Positions 11,301-38,010 of a DNA stretch of 64,000 bases are shown here, piece by piece. The notes below the pieces were generated by a model, which did not search any database, was not told where the DNA came from, and saw only the letters and a list, made by a program, of their open reading frames with translations. How positions within the stretch are numbered: position 1 is the stretch's first letter; each line of letters begins with the position of its first letter. The translations under genes were made by a program, and so were the position numbers. Source of the stretch: Caenorhabditis elegans (lineage: Eukaryota; Nematoda; Chromadorea; Rhabditida; Rhabditidae); the NCBI RefSeq assembly GCF_000002985.6, contig NC_003280.10, forward strand, positions 11,900,501-11,964,500, given 5' to 3'.

Positions 11301-14300
11301 TCTCGTTTTTAATCAAAATATGAATACATCCTAAAGCACGGACTACAACGTGCTCTTCGCCGTCTTGAAGGCCCAATTGCAGAAGTGGCACCATTCCTTC
11401 ACTTCGCTTCTGAACACAAACTGGAAGAGAATCGAAGAACGCTGCTCGTAACCGCCATTCAGTTTTCGCGTTCAAAAATGTGCACAGGAATCGAAGCAGG
11501 GTATCGTCGTCTGGAAATTGGGAAGGAAATTAGTGGGTTTTATTATTACGGGAACACAAAATTCTGGAAATACGTATTCCGCAGCATATTTGACGCGCAA
11601 AATATCTTGTAGCGAAAACTACGAACAAAAAATAAATTTAGAATATCTTGTCACTACTGTGTATTTTTTCCAGCTCTCCTTTAAAGTCGTAGAAGTGGAA
11701 AAAATGCACAGTAGTGACAAGATATTCTAAATTTATTTTTTGTTCACTTTTAACATTTAATCGATAACTCGAGTCCGTAAATCGACACAATCGCTACAGT
11801 AGTCATTCAAAGAATTACTGTGGTTTTCGCTACGAGATATTTTGCGCGTCAAATATGCTGCGGAATGCGCATTCTCTGAATATTGTGTTTCCGTAATACG
11901 TTTTCAACGAGAACTAACTTCCTATTTTAATAAAGAAATGATAGAGCAATATGAGCGACTTGCTCTCCACAAGACACCGCTTCACCATTGGTTCCTTGCT
12001 ACACAACGCGGAGAACATTGCAGAAACTCCGTGGAGCAACGCCCCGGCGTCATCATTTTGCTGCTGCTCTCCGGCAGTGGAGACCTCGTCATCATACATC
12101 GTCGCTTGGCGGATTTCTCGCCCAGCCATGTAGAATCGATAGGCAGTATCAGCAAATTGTCCGAGAGATGTTGCGATTGCGAAGAGCACGTGTTGGGGAG
12201 AATCAATCGAATCGTTGGACATTGAGTTCTGGAAATAAATCGATATTTTTAGTTTTTTTGCCTTATTAGATTCAAAAAATCTAAAAAAGAGCGAATTTCA
12301 TAACGAGAATTTTCAAAAAAAAATTCGAAAAAACCTAATTCGGTGTCGGCGTTTCGATTTTTAGATATTTCAAAAAATTTCGATTTTTCAAAAATTAGCT
12401 TAAAATTTTGGTTTTTTGTTTTATTTTCATCTTATAAAATCTTATTTTATGGTTAATTTTCTGAACAGTTTTTTTTTTGATTTTTCGATTTTCTCTCAAC
12501 TCAGAGAAAAAAGTGAAAAATCGAAAAATGGCACACTTGCTCCGAGTCACAGCGATCGGAAATTGTTTTTTTTAGGAATTTTTGTAATTTTTGATTGAAT
12601 AAAAATCAATTTCCGCCGCTGTGACACGGAATTACGTCTTTTCTTCTTTTTTTCCGAAGTTTCGCTATGAAATTCGGTCGTTTTTGACCAATTTTGAGCA
12701 ATTTTTCCAGGAAAACGCACTAGATGGGGGAAGAGATAGTCGACAAAAACCAGTGATTCCTCATAAGTTTTCGGTTGAATCGGAGCCAAAAGTTCTGCAA
12801 CAGCTGTGACTGCTGTCGCTCGAACTTGAGTTTCCGGATCCATCCAAAGATGAACAAAGTATGGAAGAATCCTGTCGATGGCCACGCTGGAATCTGATAT
12901 TGTTGATAGTTCGACGAGCATTCGAATGGCATCCTGAAATTTTTTAATATTAAACTTTTTTTTTTGGAAAACTAGAAAAAAACTAACAGTTTTTCCCTGA
13001 ATTGTTCTCAGAGCTCTCAGATTTGCTGTAATCAATGATACAAAGAGGAATGCAAATGATTTCGATTCATCATTCTCTGATAGCCGTGCCCACCACAACT
13101 GCTTCTCCCGTTTCAGCTTCGTAATCACATCATCTGGCTCCAAATACGAAAACTCTAAAGCCTGACTGAAATCATCAGTCGACGGATCGGACGACGTTGA
13201 TGTACCATAAAGCGGTCGGAACCGGTCGAGATATTTGAAAAGGAACGACTCGAGGATGTGAGGGAATTTGAGAGCGGCTCCGGTGAGAACTGCGTTCGCT
13301 GAGATACGGAATGACGGGTCTCGATTGAGAAGAAGCCGGAGGAGTGGGCGGTAGGGAGCAGGAACGTCTTGAATTAGTCTGAAAATTAGGGTTTTTATAT
13401 TACCAAAATAAATAATTAAAAAAAAAAAAGAAAATAAAACCAACCGTAAAAGCATATTCCCGGCATCAGCATCATTCATAGATCGATATTCACAAAGTGA
13501 GCTGTAAGTGAATGGAGGTCGATCACAGAGAAGCTCAAAGACGATGCAACCAGCCGAGAACATGTCCATTTTCGGAGTTAACGACCCGAAAAGCCATTCA
13601 TCCTGTCCATCCCTAAGTTTTTCATCGTATTCCGTAGCAGAAATGAATCGTTCTGGTGCAATATAGCAACTCTGCCGACGACTCGTGTCGAAGAAAAATG
13701 TGAATGAAGATGGGTTGTCGTGAGTGAGAAAACATGGCTTGAATGGCGCAAAATCGGTGATTTGTAGCCAGTTTGTGGAGGAGATGAGCACGTTCTGTGA
13801 TTTGAGATCTCCGTGGCAAACTCCTGCGGTTTCACATTGAGACAGCGCCTTGAAGAGCAGGAAGATGTACCTGAAATATCGCAATTAATTTTTTTGACGG
13901 TCTCAAACATCTAAAATAGGCTTAAATTTATCAATACAATTGACTATTTTGAGTTTTTATCCCACTTTCAAAAACAATATTTTTGAAATTCTGTATAATA
14001 TTTACGTGATGACCGTTAAAAAAAATTAATGCTATAAAAGCCCGTAAACTTCAGAGAAAAAATTTATTGTGTAATTTGGTTTGATTCGTTGTAAACGTTT
14101 ACAATGACTGCTCGAAAAGCTAAAGAGGTAATTTGTTTTAAATAAAATCATCAACTTTTTTCATCGTTTTCAAAGTGCTCACGTGTCTGCAAGTGATATA
14201 ATATCGACATTCAACAATTTTTTCGAGAATCTCCCGAACGACAAGAGCTTCGACATGGCTTATAAAGGTTTGTGATACCGAAAAATGATTCGAAACTTTA

Positions 14301-15345
14301 AATACTTGAACTTTTTACAGTCTATCTCAAAGATTTGGCTGATGTGGATGACGGTTCGAGATGTGAATCCTCGTCGATTTTGACTCAAAACCAGCCGACG
14401 ACAATCGCCTCGTCTGGATTTGTGATGTCTAATCCGAATGTGGTAGATCAAATTTTTGCTACTTCGAAAGGTTGTTAAGAAAAAAAGTTTCAGAAAAGCC
14501 CATCGCTTCCGTCGTCGGCCACTAATTGGAACTCGGAATATTCGGTGACCGAACCGACGATGAGCCCGGCGGATCAGATTCTGAAGGATAGCGTTGCTCG
14601 CAAGAAGAGGTCGATGGTCGATTTGACGGAGCTTAACCAGCTCTACGGAAAAGGCTATAAGCCGCCAGCCCCATCTGCACGAACGCCACCAACAATTTAT
14701 GAGAACTTGGCAATTAATGCTCCTTCGTCCCCCTCTGCTACTGATGCATCGTCGGTTCCGTTGACTTTTATCGAAAAGCATCACGAATTCAAAAAACTCG
14801 TGCCATCTGGGACTGACGGAAGATTCGAGTTGTTTCTTAAAGTGGCCGATTGTTTCGATTAAAAGAAGCAAAATCTCTCTTGAACTCTTATCATAATCTT
14901 GTCGCAATAAACTTTGAATCTCACCACATTTTCTCTGCCTCCACTACGAACGGCCTCGTGCTCAATCGATCGAAGAGCGTGTGCTTTTGAAAAGCTCTGA
15001 CCATTACAGCATACTTTTGTTTTACAAGAACCTTTTTGATAGGACAACAATTCGGACTTTTCATGAGCGCTTTCCGAATATCGATAATTCGCTGTGGAAA
15101 CGGGTCCAGTGACGCCAAATCTTGTCTAACGAATACTTTATACACAAAGACGCCTTCATGCGTTCTTCCTCGAGCGACTTTCATGAAACGGGTGCTCCCA
15201 AGACTGAAATTCGAATTTATTTTTCCCACTTGCTCATCGCAAATACTTACTTTTCGACTGCATCACATGACAAATCGTTGAGATATACCTCCACGGGCAG
15301 AATTTCCGACGGATTCGTTGTGAAAAGTGAGTTTATATTACCCAT
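8389..15345 (-). CDS. vps-15: VPS15 / PIK3R4 homologue, class III PI3-kinase regulatory subunit
   Basis: Fourteen exons on the minus strand: 15345-15251, 15203-14925, 13870-13445, 13378-12988, 12933-12721, 12228-11919, 11510-11239, 11186-10937, 10889-10688, 10636-10392, 9922-9688, 9635-8897, 8846-8541 and 8490-8389. They join in frame to 1354 residues, close to human PIK3R4. The N terminus MGNIN is an N-myristoylation signal. The protein-kinase-like domain has LGSTRFMKVAR (near residue 33), HGDLKSQN (about 144-151, HGD in place of HRD), TDFAPF in place of DFG (about 163) and APE (about 196). HEAT-type helical repeats follow, then WD40 repeats from about residue 960 to the final GYDGVIKIWK. 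In the family it scaffolds VPS34 and Beclin for PI3P synthesis in autophagy and endosomal sorting. Intron 2 (13871-14924) contains another gene on the opposite strand. Confidence 0.96.
10171..10334. mobile_element. Palindromic MITE-like element with CCAATCAG arms, copy 1
   Basis: Inverted arms: CTCCAAAATGAGATCTGCGA and CCAATCAGTGA on the left are complemented by TCACTGATTGGTCGCAG and TCTCATTTTGGAGGG on the right, around a short GGGCGGAG-containing centre. It lies in vps-15 intron 10. A second copy with the same arms is at 62888-62992. Confidence 0.75.
11565..11872. mobile_element. Nested inverted-repeat element in vps-15 intron 6
   Basis: The outer arms pair ATTCCGCAGCATATTTGACG (about 11577) with CGTCAAATATGCTGCGGAAT (about 11848). 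The inner arms pair ATATCTTGTCACTACTGTG (about 11644) with CACAGTAGTGACAAGATAT (about 11706). Almost the whole 408-bp intron is this fold-back structure. There is no coding content. Confidence 0.7.
12530..12640. repeat. Short inverted repeat in vps-15 intron 5
   Basis: CCGAGTCACAGCGATCGGAAATTG on the left is roughly complementary to CAATTTCCGCCGCTGTGACACGG on the right, with an AT-rich centre. It is a small imperfect fold-back in non-coding DNA. Confidence 0.5.
14104..14862 (+). CDS. Paralogue B of the 6084-8071 gene, nested in vps-15 intron 2; 5' end apparently damaged
   Basis: Exons by homology: 14104-14127, 14176-14267, 14321-14442 and 14494-14862. Shared with paralogue A are the 24-nt first exon, SASDIISTFNNFFENL, SFDMAYKVYLKDLAD, VARKKRSMVDLTELNQLYG and the end FELFLKVADCFD. 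However, the only AG before exon 2 (14174-14175) leaves exon 2 two bases short. Joining exons 1 and 2 then shifts the frame into TGA. The base pair at the position homologous to A's acceptor is AA. The in-frame ATG at 14255 would give an intact 167-residue protein (14255-14267 plus exons 3 and 4), so a shortened product is the most economical model. A non-AG acceptor or a dying gene are alternatives. An AATAAA lies about 45 bp after the stop. Function unknown. Confidence 0.7.
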
Positions 15346-16013
15346 AATATGTCTGAAATTGAAGAAAATGAAATAAATGGATAGATCGTCGGGAAAAAAT
15401 TGTCTGAAATTGCTGAAGACGCTCAGTTTGGCATGTGAGAAATGACGGAGAACAAGGAAAGAGTATGTGGAAGTGAGAGACGCAGAGAGAAAAGTACGGC
15501 GGAGCGCGAATTCGATTCAAGACTGTGAGCGTTCGCGAACCGTTCTTTTTAATTAAAATCAACTTTTATCGACCCATTTTTTCTTCTTATACACTCATTG
15601 TCTTATTTATTTAAATGAAAAATTATAAAAAGTACTAAATGTTTTTCTATTACAACTAAATTCTTGCCAGCATAAACTTTTATGTATTTTCACTGCCTAA
15701 ATGTTAAAAAAAGAGTTTTTTTTTACTTTTTATTCATTAAATTCAAGTTAAACCCCCAATAATTAGATTATCAACGATAATTTATATCATTTCTCGAAAA
15801 AAAAAAGTTTTTTGTTTTGATCACTTTAAAATTTTTGAAAAGTTTGATGTGCAGGGAGTCTCTTTGATGTGCAGGTTATCACTCTGGAGTACGGTAGTTC
15901 ATGTTTCGAAAATTACTTTCAGTTTGCTTGGTTTTTGTTTCCTATTCTTAATGAACTTCTCTCTGTTTTTGTCTTTTCCGCTGCAAATTCAATTTTTAAT
16001 TTTTGTTTTCAGA
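15346..16013. promoter_or_regulatory. Divergent promoter region between vps-15 and the AT-hook gene
   Basis: A 668-bp spacer between divergent starts. It holds a purine-rich block near 15420-15500, GTTCGCGAAC-type inverted bases near 15530, and a small direct duplication (TTTGATGTGCAGG at about 15842 and 15864). TTTTCAG one base before the ATG at 16014 looks like a trans-splice acceptor. No other feature seen. Confidence 0.55.
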
Positions 16014-17011
16014 ATGTCAGACGTTGCTGAAGAGAAAGCCGAATTCCTCGTCATTCGCACATATGGATCGGAGTCTTTCCGCAAAGAATGTGCTGATCTC
16101 ATTGTAAGTATTCAATTCTCATTTCGAAAAATTGAAATTTTAATATTTTTCAGGAAAAAGAGCTGCACAAATTAAATGCAACAATCGCTCGCGTCCCGGT
16201 GGGGGAGTTTGTCGCTTACGCGGAGAACGCTGTCAAAAATGAGACGGATTCCGAAGCTGTTGGCTCATCGTCGGTCAAACGTGAAAACTCGGCAAATGAT
16301 TCGCCCGCTAACACCAATGACGTCGACATTGTCTCGTCACCGGTCAAGAGAGGACGTGGGCGCAAAGCAAAGAATCCGTCCGCTGACGCGGATGTCAACG
16401 ACACCGGCTCATCACCAGTCAAGAAGGGACGTGGTCGCCCAATAAAGAATCCTTCAGCTGATGCTGGTTCCCCATTGGTCAAGAAAGGACGTGGACGCAG
16501 AGCGCAAACTCCGGCAGCTGACACGGACGCCATCGACACCGCCTCATCACCAGTCAAGAAGGGACGTGGTCGCCCAGCAAAGAATCCTTCAGCTGATGCT
16601 GGTTCCCCATTGGTCAAGAAAGGACGTGGTCGCCAAGCGAAAAATCTGGCCGCTGACACGGATGCCATCGACACCGCCTCATCACCAGTCAAGAAGGGAC
16701 GCGGTCGCCCACTGAAGAAAACTGCCGCTGAAGCCGACGTCAACGGATTGGGCTCACCATCTGCCAACCGAATAACTGGCTGCCCTCCATCGACAAAGGT
16801 TTCGAATCAATCTTCACCACCGGAACCTGCTGTCAACGAGTCTGAAGAGGCCGATGAGCCAGTCCTGAAGCGAGGACGTTCAGTGAAGCAGCCCAAAGAC
16901 GAATCCGAGTCTGACGACGAGGATGCTGAGAAGGCTCCAGCCGCCATTCCAAAGAAGCGCGGGCGCCCAGGAAAATCTGCCATTGATGCCTTCTTCGATG
17001 GCTCAGACTAA
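16014..17011 (+). CDS. hmg-12: AT-hook HMG-I/Y-like chromatin protein
   Basis: Two exons, 16014-16103 and 16154-17011, encode 315 residues. The first ~60 residues (MSDVAEEKAEFLV to about GEFVAYAENAV) are non-repetitive and probably helical. After this come about eight AT-hook cores, such as KRGRGRKAK, KKGRGRPIK, KKGRGRPAK, KKGRGRPLK and PKKRGRPGK, most preceded by SSPVKK or SPLVKK. AT hooks bind the minor groove of AT-rich DNA, and adjacent SPxK motifs are typical CDK phosphorylation sites in HMGA proteins. An acidic patch (ESESDDEDAEK) precedes the last hook. A 135-bp (45-residue) internal duplication expanded the array. The function call is firm; the symbol hmg-12 rests on remembered position and family and is less certain (hmg-11 is the sister gene). 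Confidence 0.82.
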
Positions 17012-17838
17012 TTCATTCCTCTGTTCAATTTTTACCCCATTATTTGCCTGCCATACCTGTGCACATCGAACTATTCGATCTCTAAATTTTAATCGTTGTT
17101 TCTTATATTTATTTTAACCACTGTGCATGAAAAAGCTGGTTATACATAATCGTTTATATTTTCAATCAATCGGGGGAGATAACGAATTTCAGTGAGAAAA
17201 TGCTTGCATAAGAGTTGAAAAAAAGGAAAATAGTATTAATAAAAAAAGGTTCTCCGGTGAAAATTCTTCAACAAAATGGATCTAATTTAGAGCTGGAAGG
17301 GCGAGTTTCGGGGCTGAAAATGTTGGAAAGGGCAACCGGGTGGATGGATGGGGCGTTTGAAACGCATACAGATGAAGAAGAATGTGGCAGGAATTTGAAA
17401 AAAAAACATTTTGAATACGATTATTAGTATTACACGTTAGTCAGTTTCGATGGAAAAACCGGCGAATGTGTAATATTTTACAAAAAATGAAATAAAAAGT
17501 GTCAATCACCGGAGAAAAGAAAACAACAACGGATTTTTGGGGGAATTTGTAATTAAAAATATATAATTGGCAATGTATTTTGTGTGTGTGTGGGGACAGA
17601 AAATGTGAAAAATGGTGCTAGAATAAAGCCAAAATGAAGGAATTCTAGAAAACAATGAAAATGCACAAATTGTACTAGGAAGGAGAACATATGAACGACC
17701 AAAAAAAAAATGATTGCAGTGAAGAAACGAAGACGAAGATCTTATTCCAATTGGAGAAATGGGCTTGGCCCCAAAAATGAATATTTTATCGGAATATGTG
17801 AGTTCAGGAATTAGAAAAAATTCAAAAAAAAATTAAAA
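17012..17838. other. Convergent 3' region of hmg-12 and lin-29
   Basis: 827 bp between the two stop codons. + strand AATAAA occurs at 17238 and 17491. A minus-strand AATAAA (17113-17108) could end lin-29, in which case the 3' UTRs would overlap. No exon or RNA gene seen. Confidence 0.5.
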
Positions 17839-32724
<14,886 letters not shown>

Positions 32725-32757
32725 TGCGTTGAAGAAGTTGGCTTGATCCTCGCGAAG
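32725..32757 (-). promoter_or_regulatory. lin-29: lin-29a 5' leader and upstream splice acceptor
   Basis: CTTTCCTTTCAG ends at 32758 on the minus strand. The 33 nt before the ATG are open in frame (LREDQANFFNA), so an upstream coding exon cannot be excluded from sequence. The known LIN-29A start MDQTVLDSAF argues for a leader. The acceptor may take a spliced leader or a 5' UTR exon further upstream. Confidence 0.6.
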
Positions 32758-33659
32758 CTGAAAGGAAAGTATATATTTCTTTATAGATTAAATGCCTAAA
32801 ACATCTACTTGGATTAATTTTTATTCTCAACTTTGATTATAGCTTATATCTCAGTTGTGGTTTTCTTCGACTAAAAAATAGGCAACTAACAAAATATTCG
32901 TAAAATCTTTTTCTACCATTTCCTAGTTAATACAGTAACCCATCGGCTGTAAAATTAAATATTACCTGGCTCCAAAAATTTTGGGAAGACCCATAAAAAT
33001 TACACGGCCACATTGCTAATAATCTACACTTTGAGAAAAAAAAATACTATAGGAAAAAGTTAATTAACAGAGGTGGGGCCTAAAAACTCATACTCATACC
33101 GTAATCGGAAAACACGGCAGGTGGTCTATGTTGATTTTTTTTTGTTTTTGCATAGACTTGGATTTCACAAGTCGAGGAACAACATACTGCACCTGCCCCG
33201 AAGTACGGCGGTGAAACTTGGAAAGTGTAGCATTATTGTACCTAACGAATACTTTAATCTAATGAAATTCAAGACAAGAAAAAAATCTCCTAAAACCATG
33301 TGACCCAAAGAAGAACTGAAAGATTTCTTATATGCCCTTTGTCTACTCCTTTCGATTCCCTTTTACTCGGTTCCGATTACACGTGCCCACCACCTGCCAC
33401 GAAACGTTCGAATTCACTTTTTTTCCCGTTTCATTTTAGTCGGTCTCTCCATTTCGAGACACAACTCATAAATATGGAAAAGTGCACAGTGCACACAGCT
33501 GTGCAAGTTTTGAAATATGTACAGCAGATTTGAAGAGGGATTGGGGTGAAAGTTAGCGGGTTTTCGTGAAGCCGCCTAAGCAGTTTAGAATACTGTAAAA
33601 GGAGCAGGCGAAAAATAGCGTCAAGAATTTGGAAACCTCTTTTTGAGATGTCCTTATCA

Positions 33660-34135
33660 GGGCTGGGCGGAAATTGCCGGTTTGCCGATTTGCCGAAAAT
33701 TTTAATTTCCGGCAATTTGCCGGTTGCCGGTTTGCCGGTTTGCCAAAAATTTTCGTTTCAGGCAATTTACCGTCTTGCCGATTTGCCGTAAATTTTGAAT
33801 TTCGGCAAATTTCAGGTTTGCAGTTTGCCGAACATCTATTTGCCAGAAGTTTTTAGAGGGATTTTTAGTAAGACGGAAACATTGTGACTTTTTGAATTTT
33901 TTCCCGTTTTCTTTATATATTTGCATAGAATTTGCTTACTTTTCAGAATAGATGTAGGATGATCATAGGATGCGTATAAATTTGCCGATAAAAATTGAAT
34001 TTCTGAAATTTTCAAAAAAAAATGTGTGTGCAAAACCACAATTTGCCGAAAATTTTCGGCAAATCGGCAATTTTCCGGTTGCTGATTTGCCGGGCCATTT
34101 CTATTCCGGCAATGCTCCGATTTGCCGGAAATAAT
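33660..34135. repeat. GCCGGCAAATTGCC-type dispersed repeat
   Basis: Two dense blocks (33672-33840 and 34045-34135) of TTGCCGGTTTGCCG and TTTTCGGCAAATCGGC flank AT-rich DNA, as in the 26970-27302 copy. Confidence 0.65.
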
Positions 34136-36829
34136 CGTTTTTCTTTTTGTTAATAATTTCTCATTCTCTCCCCCCAACCTCTACCCCAAACTTCCCCAAC
34201 TCTCCATACCTACCGTTATCACCAGCACTAGCATGTTTCAAGAAAGTCCCCAAATACATTTTCAGTAGATCGTAAAAACTATAAGGTTTTTACGAGTTGT
34301 GCCACCACGCTACCGTACTAGTAGTGATGAAACAACTGATAAAATGTAGAGAGACACTTGTAATATACACTTTAATTGCCCACTGGAGAGCAGTCTGAAA
34401 CCATATGGAGCCGCCGAACCTAGAGCTCTGATTATTTTATGGTTCAGGTCAAAAATTACAGTGTCTGGAGCCAAGTGAACTATGAATTAGGACTCTGTTG
34501 TCTCTAGTCCAAAAATTCAAAAGTTTTTGGCCTGGAAAGAGTAGATTTTTAGACGACAGAGTTTGGAGCAATTCATAATAGAACTTATGTTTATCACAGG
34601 TAGGCACCATAGGCTGGCGAGGCAGGCATAGGCAGGCAAACAAACTCACAATATTTCTGCTCCAAATTCGCACAGTTTCAGGTTACCCAAGCCTTGGTTC
34701 CAGTATTAGATATTTGATATCTAGTAGGTGTGTCGATTTGATCGAATAGTTTGATTATAGTTCCAATATTTAGTAGGCTCTTTTCAGAAAAGAGTAAAAA
34801 CGGAGTTGGACTCCAAGGTTCGCTAGGCGAATTGGTTCGGAACCTGCAACAATTGTAACTTTTAGAAAGGAAAAAAACCTATCGCAAAAAAATAGCAACG
34901 TTGATATCGAGACAAAAAACCCGTAAGGAGACAGCTAAGGGGGTCGTGAAAGTGAAGATGGAAGTTGGAAAAAAGGAGAAGAAGAACAGTACGGAGACGA
35001 ACAGATAATCTGAAGAAGAAAAAGAGAGAGAGAGAGAAAAAAAACGTCTAAGAGAAGGCGAAAATAGGGGTCAATTATTTATTGGGCACCTAGTTTTTTA
35101 AGTGAAGGGGGGAAGGAGACAGTGGTTTGCGACATTTTGGTTTAGTACGCCTGGATAGGTTAAGGATGAGTCTCTATATACGTGTATTGTATATAGTTTT
35201 CAGATATGTGATATAAGCGTAGGCATAGGTACAATAGGCACAATGTAGGCATTGGTAATTTGGGCTCAAAAGGGGAAAAGTGATGTAACTTTGACGCTTT
35301 GTATCTCGCATTATTCAAAATCTATCAAAAAGTTGTCAACTGCGAAAATGTAGAAAACAATCAAAGAAGCATTTTTACAATAGACAATTTTTTGATAAAA
35401 TTGAAGGTGGCAGAGAAATTAGCCGGTAAAGTTCAGAGTTTTACATGGTGTTTCAGTATTTTGCGGCGAACAAAAGAATTTCAAAAACCCGCGGTGCTAA
35501 GACTTGATCTACAAGTTTTAGGACTTTTCCTCTTAGCTTTCATAAGCTCGATTCACCCGAAACAAGCACTCACGTCTGCCCAGGGCTAAGTCCAAATACT
35601 TTCTGTAAGACAAATGTTAAGTAATTTCCTATAAGTACTGCAAGTATCACTGTTATTACATATAATCAGCATTTGTTGCATGGCCTAGAAACAGGAAAAA
35701 GCAGTAAATTGGTGGCCGAGTTTTTTTGCAACCACAAAGCGAACACAGATATTTAACACATTTGTTAACAAAAAAATGAACATTTAGTATTAGCTCTTAG
35801 CGTCTTTAATCTGGGTGTAATAACCTAACAAGACGATACTTCTGAACCCTATTCTTTAACTTTGAAGGCTTATATCTCAGTTATCGCTGGTCCAATTTAA
35901 AAATTGTTAACAAACAAAATGTTTATTACATCTTTCTCTATAGTTTTATAGTAAAACATTTCCAGCCACCTTTAAAATTAACCGAGATATAACCTTTCAA
36001 AATAAATTAGCAAGATGAGTACAAAACTATGGCTAGGAAGCAAAAGCAGACACTTTTTACCACCACCTTGTCTATACAAACTGTCTGGTCTATTACCTGC
36101 TTCACCTCATTATCGGGTGGTTATCATTAATGCCAATCAGGGTAAGACGTAGACCAAATTGGTAGTGAGACGATTGTTGATAACCGTTTCGTTCTTTTTT
36201 TTGGGAGAGTAATGAGAGCGAGAGAGACTGTTTCGAACTTTTATGAGAGTTTACTAGGCGGTACAGTTAGTTGTAGAAAATTATTTGTCACGTTTGTACA
36301 TATAAAAGAAAGTTAAACGAAAATAAAAAGAGATGAGGTGGGGATAAGGGCAGCAGCAAAAAATCGGTGGGGGGCGGAACACGCAGGAAACGGTCTCTCG
36401 AATAAGAAAAACTGCGAAACGCGGGAAAAACGAGAAGTTGTGATGGCCGCTTGGTTTTTTGGCTTTTTATCACAATCATCATTATCTCCACCCGAAACAA
36501 AATGAGAAAAGAAGAATTGAATGTGGATAAGGGAAGATTGAATCCAGAGAAACAAATGGAACGTTTCGTTAGTGTTTCGAGGTGATACGTGTTTATTGAA
36601 TGATTTTTAAAGAATTGTATCTTGGGAACAGCCTTTCACAAATTCGTCTATAAACTCACTAAAAACTTTTTGAAATTGTTTTAAAACGGGCCAAATTGTT
36701 GAGTAGCGATCAAAATATATCAATTAAACATACTTAGAAATTCGGAACAAATTGATATGTGGAAAAATCGGGCGAATCCGTGTTATTTCCATCATATGAA
36801 AAACAATACATACACTCAGGGGAGAGCGG

Positions 36830-36990
36830 CAAATGGTTTTTTTCCGGCAAAGCGGCAAGTTGCCGGAATTAAAATTTCCGGCAACGCGGCAAGTTGCTGG
36901 AATTGAAAACTTCTAGAAAATCGACATATTGCCGATTTGCCGGAAAAACGACAATTGCCGGCTGACGATTTTTTCAGGCAAATCGCCGAA
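36830..36990. repeat. GCCGGCAAATTGCC-type dispersed repeat
   Basis: Repeated TTTCCGGCAA, GCGGCAAGTTGCCGGAA and ATTGCCGATTTGCCGG units. Confidence 0.6.
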
Positions 36991-37319
36991 TTTTGACCAG
37001 ATAGTTTTAAAAAAAAGTAATTCGTATCGAAAAACGTGAGATCAATGATATTGATATCAAAATGTGATAAGAAATATATATATCCGGGGAGCCAGATGAT
37101 GATGATGATGACCACTGTAAAAAAGTGTGGTGGCGCATCAGGATCAAAGGGAAAAAAACGCGGGGATTAGAGACGAGAAAAAATCAGAGAAGGAGAGAAA
37201 AAAGCGGGGAAATGCTCGAAGAACGGCACACGAGAAGAAGAAGACCGGGAGCCAAAGGGTCCCGGGGAGGAGGAGATAAAAAATCACGGCTTTTTGTTCA
37301 GGTACTTCTCACATAGGCC

Positions 37320-38010
37320 GAGTTTTGTTCAGGAGGTAGGTGGGTTATTAGTAAGTTAGGGAAAATTACAGTTTACCTACAAACCTGCCTCATGCCTATC
37401 CTGCCTTCGCTTTTTTCTGTATTACGGGATTAACTCAGGGGTTTTTTTAATTTTTTTTTTACAAATGTTAATAGACTATGACATCAGAATTAGGTAATAG
37501 GTAGGCATAGGTGGCCTTGGAAATTTCCGCGTCTACAGGCAAGCGTAGGCAGGTAGGCAAGCTAAGATAGCCTTAAAGGCAGGTAGACCAGTCTTGGAAA
37601 ATAGGCGAATTAGAAGGCAGGCAAACATAGGCAGGTAAGCAAGTAATAAAGTTAGGCAAGCGTAGGTAGCTATAAAAGCAGGTAGACAAAGTGTAGATAT
37701 CCATGAAGGCTGGAAGGCAAGCGTAGACAGATATGCAAACCAAAAAAGCTGGCAAGCAAAAGTAGAAAGATTAGCAAACGTAGGTAGGTATGAAGGTAGG
37801 TAGGTAAGCCATGAAGACTGGGAGGAAGAAGGTAGGCAAGCATAGATAGCCATAAAGGTATGAGGCAAGTGTAGATAAAACAAGAAGGCAAGCCTAGGTA
37901 AGGCAGGCAAAGGCAGGCAAGCATAGGTAAGGCAGGCAAAGGCAGGTAGGCCTAGGTAAGGCAGGCAAAAGCAGCAAGCCTAGGTAAGGCAGGCAAAGGT
38001 AGGAAAGCGT
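37320..38010 (+). repeat. AGGCAGGCAAAGGT-type degenerate minisatellite
   Basis: A run of GGCAGGCAAA, AAGCATAGGTAAGG and AGGTAGGTAGGC units. It is most regular at 37880-38005, where TAGGTAAGGCAGGCAAAG recurs about every 30 bp. Related short AGGCAGGC motifs are scattered throughout the window. Confidence 0.8.

Noticed and set aside
11842..12269. Several overlapping + strand frames opposite vps-15
   Set aside because: They are shadows of vps-15 exon 6 (12228-11919), whose minus-strand frame matches the VPS15 family.
16216..16767. 183-residue minus-strand frame
   Set aside because: Antisense shadow of the AT-hook repeats of the + strand gene.
37533..37910. 125-residue leucine- and tyrosine-rich minus-strand frame
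   Set aside because: Translation of the AGGCAGGC/AGGTAGGT array, not a membrane protein.
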